Shown piece after piece: positions 1 through 5,525 of a stretch of 5,525 bases of DNA (the first letter of the stretch is position 1; the number at the start of each line of letters is the position of its first letter). The notes under the pieces were generated by a model that had not been told where the DNA came from, ran no database searches, and saw only the letters and a list, made by a program, of their open reading frames with translations. The stretch comes from Desulfobacteraceae bacterium. Lineage in GTDB: Bacteria; Desulfobacterota; Desulfobacteria; Desulfobacterales; UBA11574. The stretch is from the NCBI GenBank assembly GCA_003486165.1, contig DNGT01000351.1, forward strand, positions 1,166 through 6,690. Direction: 5' to 3'. Made by a program: the position numbers and the translations under genes.

Positions 1-34
1 CTGATAAATTTCTTTGGAATGGATGTATAATAGA

Positions 35-1807
35 TTATTCTTTCGGCGGCTCTCCCTTCTCATTCCAACCGCGTTCTCTATAATATTCGTTTAAAAGCTG
101 TTTCATTTGACCTTCGGTAATAATTTTACCGGTTTCAGGCAATGCCTCTTTGAAAAATCGCCGTGGGATGCGATCATCTTCAGGGGTGAGCCCCTCCCTT
201 AAATTAAACCGTCTGATGTTATTAAGAACGTCAGCAGCAACGGTTCGCATGCTTTGGACGGTAAGATCCATGCCGCTTGCTGCTTGGATTATGGTGGAAA
301 GTTCATCCCACTGATAAAGATCTCGATAGAAGCGACACAGAATCATCGCATCGAAAATGGTTAGACGGTCCTCCCATTCAGTAAACATCTTTGCCTTCCC
401 TTCGATCCGGTCAGGATCGATCATTCCGCTGAGTTCGGGTTTGTAGAATGTGGCCCGCAGATGACAGGCCCCTCTGGCGGATGTTCCATAAGCCAGGCCC
501 ATCCCTTTTAACGCCCTTGGATCATAGCCTGCCGGCTCAAGACCTTTGACATGAATGGCTTGATCTTCCATATCCCACTCTTTGGCCGTGAACTTGATGC
601 CCCGGGCTAGGGTATCGCCGATCCCGCGGCGTTGGGCGATGTCTTCTAAAAGTTCTGCAATGGCATCGACCTTTCCGTAGTCGATCTTGTAATCGATTTT
701 CCCCTGACGGGAGGCTTCAATGGTCAATGCCGCCAGGTTGCCCCCGCTGATGGTGTCCATACCGAGACGATCGCAGATATCGTTTAGATATGCGATTTCT
801 TCGATACTGTCGATTTCACAAAGACCGCCAAATGCGTAAATGGTTTCATACTCCGGTCCTTCAATTTTAAGCCCTTTGTGCCTCCCCTCCTTGATGGTGG
901 AAAGCCGGCCGCAAGCCATAAAACATTTCAGGCAGGCATGAGGTTGGACTTTGCACCGCTCGTGAAGTGCACCGGCATTAATTTTGTCAGAATGTTCATA
1001 TCTTCCCTTTTGCCAGTACCGAGTAGGGAATCCGCCGGCGTTATTCATAATATCGACCAGCATGGGCGTGCCCATGCTTTTATACGCCTTTACTCCTGCA
1101 TCTTCTTTTGAGCGTTGAGCCATGGATTTAGCAAAATCTTTCATTAACTCGACATCGGCAAATTCTTTTTTCCGATTGCCCCAAAAAGCAATGGCTTTGA
1201 TATTTTTGGAACCTGCTACAGCCCCAACGCCGGTTCGACCGGCACTGCGCCAGTAGTCATTTTCGACAACCGCAAAGCTGACTTGGTTTTCGCCGGCCGG
1301 GCCGATGCAGACCACACCGCTCATTTTTGTTTCCGGACGATGTTCTTTGATCCATGCTTTGACACGGTCTTCGGTCTCGAAGGTCTCCTGCCCCCAAAGA
1401 TCTTCTGCAGAATGAAAATAAACCGCCTCTTCACAGACTTCTAACCAAACCGGACTTTTTGCAGCACCATGAATTACTATCGCATCGAATCCAGTTGCGT
1501 TCATATATTCAGCGACCGTTCCCCCTGAATAAGATTCGGAAAAAAAGCCGGTCTGAGGAGACTTGGTAAATACGCCGTGGCGGCACGAACCCCAGATCGC
1601 ACTTCCGGTCAAGGGACCGACGGCAAATATTAAATGGTTTTCAGGGCTCAATGGATCTACGCCCGGCAGGTTATGACGGAGCAGCAGGTGGGTGGCAAGC
1701 CCTCTTCCGCCCAGAAAGGTTTTCAGGATATGATCATCTATGGTCTCTATATCATAGGCTTCTTTATTCAAATCTATTTTTAGAACTTTTCCATAAAATC
1801 CAAACAT
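35..1807 (-). CDS. Aldehyde:ferredoxin oxidoreductase family protein (tungsten/molybdo-bispterin, [4Fe-4S])
   Basis: Members of this family interconvert aldehydes and carboxylates in the cytoplasm, with ferredoxin as electron carrier. They use a W or Mo bis-pterin cofactor and one [4Fe-4S] cluster. The product is 590 aa from the ATG at 1807, close to the usual length of about 600 aa. Visible landmarks, numbered from that ATG: an N-terminal AOR domain to about residue 210, ending in the pterin-binding stretch AGRTGVGAVAGSKNIKAIA (189-207); cluster ligands Cys292, Cys295 and Cys299 (CLKCFMAC, C-x2-C-x3-C) plus Cys491; GPEYET at 317-322, an active-site region in the family; DRLGMD (346-351) and DAMILC (486-491), matching the two DxxGL(D/C) cofactor motifs, the second with Ile for Gly; and GACH with His449, the likely catalytic His. 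All expected cluster and active-site landmarks are present, so it looks functional. A GTG at 1816 would add three residues but overlaps the ribosome binding site. It lies 66 bases behind livF on the same strand. The aldehyde substrate and the metal cannot be read from the sequence. Related families such as BamB (class II benzoyl-CoA reductase) share this fold, but no partner bam genes are seen here. Confidence 0.93.
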   Translation of the reverse strand: MFGFYGKVLKIDLNKEAYDIETIDDHILKTFLGGRGLATHLLLRHNLPGVDPLSPENHLIFAVGPLTGSAIWGSCRHGVFTKSPQTGFFSESYSGGTVAEYMNATGFDAIVIHGAAKSPVWLEVCEEAVYFHSAEDLWGQETFETEDRVKAWIKEHRPETKMSGVVCIGPAGENQVSFAVVENDYWRSAGRTGVGAVAGSKNIKAIAFWGNRKKEFADVELMKDFAKSMAQRSKEDAGVKAYKSMGTPMLVDIMNNAGGFPTRYWQKGRYEHSDKINAGALHERCKVQPHACLKCFMACGRLSTIKEGRHKGLKIEGPEYETIYAFGGLCEIDSIEEIAYLNDICDRLGMDTISGGNLAALTIEASRQGKIDYKIDYGKVDAIAELLEDIAQRRGIGDTLARGIKFTAKEWDMEDQAIHVKGLEPAGYDPRALKGMGLAYGTSARGACHLRATFYKPELSGMIDPDRIEGKAKMFTEWEDRLTIFDAMILCRFYRDLYQWDELSTIIQAASGMDLTVQSMRTVAADVLNNIRRFNLREGLTPEDDRIPRRFFKEALPETGKIITEGQMKQLLNEYYRERGWNEKGEPPKE

Positions 1808-1815
1808 GGTCTTCA

Positions 1816-1821
1816 CCTTCT
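1816..1821 (-). promoter_or_regulatory. Ribosome binding site deciding the AOR start
   Basis: The minus strand reads AGAAGG here, followed by 8 bases and then ATG at 1807-1805. This is good Shine-Dalgarno spacing. The in-frame GTG at 1816-1814 begins on the last G of this motif, so it cannot use it. The ATG start also gives the short N-terminus (MFGFYGKVLKIDL) typical of the family. Confidence 0.75.
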
Positions 1822-1873
1822 CTGCTTTAGTAAATGAGATTTATTTAAAATTTGAAACGCTCAGTTCAGGTGT

Positions 1874-2584
1874 TTATAATCCGAGATAAGCAGTTTTGAT
1901 ATGAGGATCATTCAGCAATTCATCGGCCGGACCTTCCATGGCAATACGCCCATGTTCCAATACATACCCGCGGTCGCTCAAACTCAAAGAATGTTTTACA
2001 TCCTGCTCCACCAGAAGCACTGTGGTGCCTTGATCTGCAATTTTCCTAACAGTCTGGAAAATATCCTTGATTAAGATGGGAGCAAGTCCCAACGAAGGTT
2101 CATCGAGCATCAACAACTTCGGCCTTGCCATTAACCCCCGGCCAATAGCGACCATCTGCTGTTCTCCTCCGGACAGGGTCATGGCCAGTTGGGACTCTCT
2201 TTCTCGAAGTTTCGGCAACAGCGAATAGACGTCTTCCATAGTCGTATCCACCTTTTTTTCGGCACGGCTGTTGTAAGCCCCGATGATAAGATTGTCTTTC
2301 ACAGACATTAAGGTAAACAGTCGCCGCCCTTCCGGCACCTGTATAATACCATGCTCAACAATTTCTTCCGGTGGAGTGGATTGAATAAAAGCGTCTTCGA
2401 ATAAAATTTCTCCTCTCGCCGGATTCATCAACCCGGAAATGGTCTTCAACAGCGTAGATTTGCCGGCACCGTTACCGCCGATAATACTGACCACTTCGCC
2501 TTCTATTACTTCCAGAGAAAGATCAAAAATGACCTGAACATCTCCATAAAAAACATCGATGTTTTTCACCTCAAGAAACGACAT
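1874..2584 (-). CDS. livF: Branched-chain amino acid-type ABC transporter, ATP-binding protein LivF
   Basis: This is one of the two cytoplasmic ATPases that power the HAAT-family importer encoded by this operon. The product is 236 aa from the ATG at 2584, the usual LivF length. Motifs, numbered from that ATG: Walker A GGNGAGKST (36-44); Q-loop Gln82 in IIQVPEGR, a LivF hallmark; signature LSGGEQQ (137-143); Walker B LLMLDEP (157-163). After the last core strand the sequence is VEQD, with Gln194 where most ABC ATPases have the switch-loop His. This is normal for LivF and separates it from LivG. The C-terminus (HIKTAYLGL) is also typical. The start overlaps the end of livG by 14 bases, consistent with translational coupling. 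An ATG two codons upstream (2590) is in frame but abuts the ribosome binding site. The order livG then livF and the EGRR Q-loop make the LivF assignment firm; the transported ligand is not determined. Confidence 0.95.
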   Translation of the reverse strand: MSFLEVKNIDVFYGDVQVIFDLSLEVIEGEVVSIIGGNGAGKSTLLKTISGLMNPARGEILFEDAFIQSTPPEEIVEHGIIQVPEGRRLFTLMSVKDNLIIGAYNSRAEKKVDTTMEDVYSLLPKLRERESQLAMTLSGGEQQMVAIGRGLMARPKLLMLDEPSLGLAPILIKDIFQTVRKIADQGTTVLLVEQDVKHSLSLSDRGYVLEHGRIAMEGPADELLNDPHIKTAYLGL

Positions 2585-3296
2585 ATTCATCTCCCAAATA
2601 GGCTTTGATCACATTTTCGTCTGAGGCAACCTCTTGAGGAGAACCTTCAGCAATTTTTTTTCCAAAATGGATCACCACGATCCGGTCGGAAAGGGCCATT
2701 ATGGCACGCATAATGTGTTCAATCACAAAAATGGTAATCCCCTGATCGCGAAGATTTTTGATAATTTGAACCATTTCGTCAACTTCAGCAGGTCTTAGGC
2801 CTGCCATCACCTCATCGAACAGCAACAGTTTGGGTTCGGTGGCCAACGCACGGGCAACTTCCAGGCGTTTGAGTTCAGCAATGGTCAGGTTTCCAGCCCT
2901 TTCATCCTTCTTGTTTTCAAAAGAAAGAATCTTTAGAACATTCAGCGCTTTTTCCTCGGCCACTGCGGTCTTGTCCGTAGTGACAAAGCTCCCCACCATC
3001 ACATTGTAAAGGACACTCTTGGATCGAAAGGGTTTGACAATCTGGAAAGTTCGGGCTAACCCGTTTTTACAAAGGTTCCAAGGCCTTACCCCGTTAATCT
3101 TTTTGCCGGTGAAATAGACGTCACCCTTTGTCGGCGCATAAACACCTGCAATACAATTGAACGCCGTGGATTTCCCGGCGCCATTGGGACCAATCATACC
3201 CAGAATTTCCCCTTCTTCTATGGAAAGACTCAGGGTATCCACCGCTCTCAGACCGCCAAAATCCTTTACGAGATTGTTGATTTCAAGAATATTCAT
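2571..3296 (-). CDS. livG: Branched-chain amino acid-type ABC transporter, ATP-binding protein LivG
   Basis: This is the second cytoplasmic ATPase of the importer, expected to pair with LivF beneath the LivH/LivM channel. The product is 241 aa, slightly shorter than the common LivG length of about 250. Motifs in order: Walker A GPNGAGKST (36-44); Q-loop Gln85 in ARTFQIVKPF, diagnostic of LivG; a non-standard signature, LTIAELKRLEVARAL from 137, where LSGGQ or LSYGQ is usual; Walker B LLLFDEV (157-163) with catalytic Glu162 and the DEVMAGL variant; switch His194 in VIEH; and a LivG-type C-terminus with KAYLGDEY. The ATG at 3296 overlaps the end of livM by 14 bases and is preceded by AAGGG (minus strand, 3310-3306) at 9 bases, so the start is well supported. 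The altered signature resembles a LivG subtype I associate with anaerobic Desulfobacterota, so I read it as lineage variation and not decay, since all catalytic residues are kept. Confidence 0.94.
   Translation of the reverse strand: MNILEINNLVKDFGGLRAVDTLSLSIEEGEILGMIGPNGAGKSTAFNCIAGVYAPTKGDVYFTGKKINGVRPWNLCKNGLARTFQIVKPFRSKSVLYNVMVGSFVTTDKTAVAEEKALNVLKILSFENKKDERAGNLTIAELKRLEVARALATEPKLLLFDEVMAGLRPAEVDEMVQIIKNLRDQGITIFVIEHIMRAIMALSDRIVVIHFGKKIAEGSPQEVASDENVIKAYLGDEYVVS
2591..2595 (-). promoter_or_regulatory. Ribosome binding site deciding the livF start
   Basis: The minus strand reads GGGAG, immediately followed by ATGAATATG. The first ATG (2590) has no spacing from the motif. The second (2584) lies 6 bases away, which is within the normal Shine-Dalgarno range. 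The second ATG is therefore the likelier start. The site lies inside the 3' end of livG. Confidence 0.65.
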
Positions 3297-4308
3297 GTTT
3301 TACTTCCCTTTGGGGCGTTTGTCCTGAAATTCGATCAAGAAGCGTGTTGTAAAATTTGGATAGCGGCTCCTGTAGACCGCGAGGTTGAAAAATCATGACA
3401 AGTATCAGGACCGTGCCGAATATTATCAGGTGAAGTCCCGGCAGCGTTGAACCAAAGTAAATCCGTGAAAAATCGCTCACCGGCCGGAGAAGCAGCGCTC
3501 CCAATACAGGCCCGGCGATGGATCCTCTTCCGCCGATGAGCGCAATGAAGGCGATTTCAAATGAAAAATCCAGCGACATTACACTCTTAGGATGGATATA
3601 GAGCGTAAATTGGGCGTAAAAGGTTCCGGCCAAAGCGGTCAAAAAGGAACTCATGGCCATGGCGATGAGCTTGGCCTGGGCTACGTTGACCCCCAGCGAC
3701 ATGGCGGCTTCGGGTTCTTCACCCCCTGCGTTTAAGTAGTAGCCGAGTTTGGAGCGTGAAATAAAATAGGTCAATGCGAGAACGCCCACGAGCATCACTA
3801 AAATAATATAGTAATAAGGCTCCTTGCTGGCAAACATATAGTTGCCAAATCCAATATTGGTGGGTGGGATCTGCAGCCCTCTCGGACCATTAATATTTAA
3901 TGGTCCGAGGTTATCGATGTTTTCGACCATGACTCGAATCCCCTCACCAAAAGCAATGGTCGCCAGAGCAAAATAGGCCCCTCGCATTTTAAATGTGGGA
4001 AAGCCGATTAGAATACCGACGATGGCGGCCAGAATGCCGCCTACGATCATGCCGATCCATGGACTAATTCCATACTGAAGGGACAGAATTGTCGATGCAT
4101 AAGCACCGATGCCGATAAAAGCGGAGTGCCCCAATGGAAGGACGCCGGCAAAACCGCCCACCAGATTCCAGCTCGTCGTCAGATAGGCATATAAATAAAG
4201 CAGAATGATAATATGGAGATACGTCGGACTCCGGAGCAACAGAGGCAATCCAAAAGCAACAAACCCCAGTAAAATAAAAGCCGATGTGTTTATATTTTTG
4301 CGCGTCAT
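3283..4308 (-). CDS. livM: Branched-chain amino acid-type ABC transporter, permease LivM
   Basis: This is an inner-membrane permease that should form the translocation channel with LivH. The product is 341 aa and strongly hydrophobic. Approximate membrane segments lie at residues 9-25, 31-48, 60-78, 84-104, 111-128, 165-184, 213-232, 250-275 and 290-308. Family landmarks are the stretch starting NLVGGFAGVLPLGHSAFIG at 48, the loop ending QIPP near 149, the late segment ALIGGRGSIAGPVLGALLL (256-274), and QPRGL near the end. The cytoplasmic coupling loop (about 186-214) reads AGGEEPEAAMSLGVNV; it keeps the E..AA..LG(I/V) pattern but is less typical upstream, where R-x-N/D-E is common. The last 30 residues form a polar tail. 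The start ATG is preceded by AGGT at 6 bases (minus strand, 4318-4315). It lies 29 bases behind livH and overlaps livG by 14. A perfect inverted repeat is embedded at 3881-3909. Confidence 0.94.
   Translation of the reverse strand: MTRKNINTSAFILLGFVAFGLPLLLRSPTYLHIIILLYLYAYLTTSWNLVGGFAGVLPLGHSAFIGIGAYASTILSLQYGISPWIGMIVGGILAAIVGILIGFPTFKMRGAYFALATIAFGEGIRVMVENIDNLGPLNINGPRGLQIPPTNIGFGNYMFASKEPYYYIILVMLVGVLALTYFISRSKLGYYLNAGGEEPEAAMSLGVNVAQAKLIAMAMSSFLTALAGTFYAQFTLYIHPKSVMSLDFSFEIAFIALIGGRGSIAGPVLGALLLRPVSDFSRIYFGSTLPGLHLIIFGTVLILVMIFQPRGLQEPLSKFYNTLLDRISGQTPQREVKHEYS
3881..3909. repeat. Perfect 13-bp inverted repeat inside livM
   Basis: CTCGGACCATTAA (3881-3893) is followed by three bases (TAT) and then by its exact reverse complement (3897-3909). 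In livM it spans codons for roughly LGPLNINGPR (134-143), a periplasmic-loop region in the predicted topology. In RNA it could fold into a 13-bp stem with a 3-base loop. No U-run follows on the minus strand, so it does not look like a terminator. The codon constraint from a Gly-Pro/Asn-rich loop may contribute, but exact 13-bp pairing is more than I would expect by chance in a window this size. Confidence 0.7.
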
Positions 4309-4337
4309 ACCTTTACCTGTTGAAAATTTTTCACCAA

Positions 4338-5225
4338 CTACCAGTCGTATTTTACACCAAACAGTCCTGAAGGTTTAACGAAAAGTACCACCAGAAAAAG
4401 CCCGTACACAATGGCTTCCGTCCATGTGGCCGTCATAAACTGGGGAGCGATGGATTCGATCAAACCGATGATAATACCGCCCAGGATCGCTCCGCCGATG
4501 CTTCCCAACCCCCCCAGAACCACGATGATGAATCCTTTAATGTCGAAGAGCACCCCGACAGTCGGGAAAATATTATAAAAGGGTACAAGGGTAACCGCCG
4601 CAATTCCTGCGGTGGCCGTTCCGATCCCGAAAGCGACGTTATATACCTTAAACTGATTGATGCCCATGAGGCTGGCGGCTTCGCGATCGAGGCTGGTGGC
4701 CCGTATAGCCCGACCCATGCGAGTCTTTTGCAGGAACCAGAAGATCGCCGCAGCGGTGATAACTGCCGTTACAAATCCCCATAGCTTGGGAACGGATATA
4801 AACATCTCCCCAATTTCCAACATTTTTCCTCTAAGAGGATTGTCCTGAATATTGCGGTACGTCGGGCCGAATATGAGCAGGGTAAGGTTGTCTAGAATAT
4901 ACCAGACACCGGTGGTTACGATAATGACCGTAATCGGCTCACGAACATCCTTTTCAGCTTTGAAAATGGGTTTGATGACGATGTCCTGGAGATAATATCC
5001 GAAGAGATACATTACAGGAGCGACGACAATCAGCGCAACATATGGATGCACCCCGGTCAATATGATGGCCCAGTATGCTGCGTACATACCGACCATCAGA
5101 AGCGAGCCGTGAGCAAAGTTAATGACCTTCAGGACTCCAAAAATCAGAGTCAGCCCTAAGGCTGTCAGGCCGTAAATCGACCCCATGAGAACACCGTTGA
5201 TCGCATCTTCCAGAATATAGATCAT
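4338..5225 (-). CDS. livH: Branched-chain amino acid-type ABC transporter, permease LivH
   Basis: This is the inner-membrane permease that partners LivM. The product is 295 aa, the usual LivH length. The N-terminus INGVLMGSIYGLTALGLTLIFGV and the following INFAHG (35-40) are strong LivH signatures. Approximate membrane segments lie at 8-30, 42-58, 60-78, 98-118, 146-165, 195-217, 230-258 and 268-284. The cytoplasmic coupling loop GRAIRATSLDREAASLMGIN (171-190) carries the EAA-like motif that contacts the ATPases. GFIIVVLGGLGSIGGAILGG (231-250) and the end PSGLFG (285-290) are also standard. The ATG at 5225 fits the family N-terminus, but its ribosome binding site is weak: only a GAG about 8 bases upstream. 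It is the first permease gene after the binding protein, with a stem-loop in the gap, which fits the common pattern of lower permease than binding-protein output. Confidence 0.95.
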   Translation of the reverse strand: MIYILEDAINGVLMGSIYGLTALGLTLIFGVLKVINFAHGSLLMVGMYAAYWAIILTGVHPYVALIVVAPVMYLFGYYLQDIVIKPIFKAEKDVREPITVIIVTTGVWYILDNLTLLIFGPTYRNIQDNPLRGKMLEIGEMFISVPKLWGFVTAVITAAAIFWFLQKTRMGRAIRATSLDREAASLMGINQFKVYNVAFGIGTATAGIAAVTLVPFYNIFPTVGVLFDIKGFIIVVLGGLGSIGGAILGGIIIGLIESIAPQFMTATWTEAIVYGLFLVVLFVKPSGLFGVKYDW

Positions 5226-5261
5226 CTTATAAACTCAATAAGAAAAGAGGAATGATTATGG

Positions 5262-5290
5262 GGGAGCGTCGTCTTGTGAGCGACGCTCCC
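5262..5290 (-). terminator. GC-rich stem-loop between binding-protein gene and livH (attenuator or mRNA-stabilising hairpin)
   Basis: Arms GGGAGCGTCG (5262-5271) and CGACGCTCCC (5281-5290) pair perfectly over 10 bp, 8 of them G-C, around a 9-base loop. It starts 23 bases after the binding-protein stop codon in the direction of transcription. The minus strand downstream is pyrimidine-rich (CCCATAATCATTCCTCTTTTC) but has no immediate U-run, so full rho-independent termination is unlikely. Hairpins in this position between a binding-protein gene and its permeases are known in other ABC operons, where they protect the upstream message or reduce read-through. That role is inferred here. The rest of the 5226-5312 gap shows no clear promoter. 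Confidence 0.6.
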
Positions 5291-5312
5291 GGTTTAAAAG
5301 ACAAGTTGTCGG

Positions 5313-5525
5313 TTACTTTTTCGGCATGGGAAATATAGGCGTATAACCGGCACGACGGGCGTTTTTTGGCCATACGGTGATTCGTTCCAAACCCTTGCCC
5401 AGATCGTTGATCTGAACCATCACCAATGCAGCATGCTTGTTCTGGCCTGTCTTGTCGAATTCAACCGCATCGTAGCCGACGATCATACCAGGCCCTCCCG
5501 TCAAATTTGTGGTCGCCAGTGCCTG
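5313..5525 (-). CDS. Periplasmic branched-chain amino acid-type substrate-binding protein (C-terminal fragment)
   Basis: Only the last 70 codons are present; the reading frame stays open to the right edge, so the gene continues outside the window and its signal peptide and most of its ligand pocket cannot be seen. The visible part has the pattern GYDAVEFDKTGQNKHAALV, matching the late G-x-x-x-F-D-x-x-G-x-N element of type I periplasmic binding proteins (Peripla_BP_6, LivJ/LivK-like). It then has a strand-rich VMVQIND segment and ends in a short tail, WPKNARRAGYTPIFPMPKK. Such proteins bind the ligand in the periplasm and deliver it to LivH/LivM. Its position directly before livH on the same strand supports this. 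The TTG at 5504 lies inside the open frame and is not a real start. The ligand could be a branched-chain or other amino acid, an amide or an aromatic acid. Confidence 0.85.
   Translation of the reverse strand, partial: QALATTNLTGGPGMIVGYDAVEFDKTGQNKHAALVMVQINDLGKGLERITVWPKNARRAGYTPIFPMPKK

Noticed and set aside
1..34. Start of a further gene downstream of AOR
   Set aside because: Only 34 bases remain. They show no start codon with a ribosome binding site and no terminator hairpin.
878..1111. 77-codon open frame on the plus strand
   Set aside because: It lies wholly inside the well-supported AOR gene on the other strand, has no recognisable domain and no convincing ribosome binding site.
35..1807. 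AOR as BamB, the tungsten subunit of class II benzoyl-CoA reductase
   Set aside because: The fold and motifs are shared, but no bam partner genes are in the window and nothing here separates BamB from other AORs.
1808..1873. Promoter or terminator between livF and AOR
   Set aside because: The 66-base gap is AT-rich and has TTTAAA-like patches, but I could not find a paired -35/-10 or a convincing hairpin with a U-run.
4657..4848. 63-codon open frame on the plus strand
   Set aside because: It is antisense to the livH coupling-loop region. Its Arg/Ala/Met-rich composition is what the reverse of a LivH gene gives.
5262..5290. Full rho-independent terminator ending the operon after the binding-protein gene
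   Set aside because: The stem is strong, but no U-run follows it and the next gene, livH, is a functional partner with no visible promoter of its own. Partial read-through is more plausible.
5313..5504. Stand-alone 63-residue small protein starting at TTG 5504
   Set aside because: The frame is open to the right edge and the protein matches the C-terminus of a binding protein, so it is a fragment of a longer gene.

Overview
The window holds six genes, all on the minus strand, so transcription runs from high to low coordinates. Reading order is: the C-terminal end of a periplasmic ligand-binding protein (cut by the right edge), two inner-membrane permeases (LivH- and LivM-type), two ABC ATPases (LivG- and LivF-type), and a tungsten/molybdopterin aldehyde:ferredoxin oxidoreductase (AOR family) that ends 34 bases before the left edge. 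There are no RNA genes, insertion sequences, CRISPR arrays or plus-strand genes that I can support.

Layout: binding protein 5525-5313 (partial); an 87-base gap with a strong GC-rich stem-loop; livH 5225-4338; livM 4308-3283; livG 3296-2571, overlapping livM by 14 bases; livF 2584-1874, overlapping livG by 14 bases; a 66-base gap; AOR 1807-35. The tight spacing from livH to livF marks a single operon. AOR probably belongs to the same transcript, or sits just behind it with its own start signal.

The five transport genes make a complete HAAT-type (branched-chain amino acid family) uptake system. The binding protein captures a ligand in the periplasm, LivH/LivM form the channel, and LivG/LivF hydrolyse ATP. 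This family also carries other amino acids, amides, urea and aromatic acids, so the substrate cannot be fixed from the sequence. An AOR directly behind the transporter suggests that an imported amino acid or related acid is processed through an aldehyde/carboxylate step with low-potential electrons going to or from ferredoxin.

The AOR, the LivG subtype with a non-standard signature motif, and the moderate base composition suggest an anaerobic bacterium, most likely a sulfate-reducing or syntrophic Desulfobacterota. This is inference from family resemblance; no marker gene is present.

No clearly new system is visible. The items most worth a second look are the AOR-transporter linkage, a perfect 13-bp inverted repeat inside livM, the stem-loop between the binding-protein gene and livH, and the LivG signature motif.
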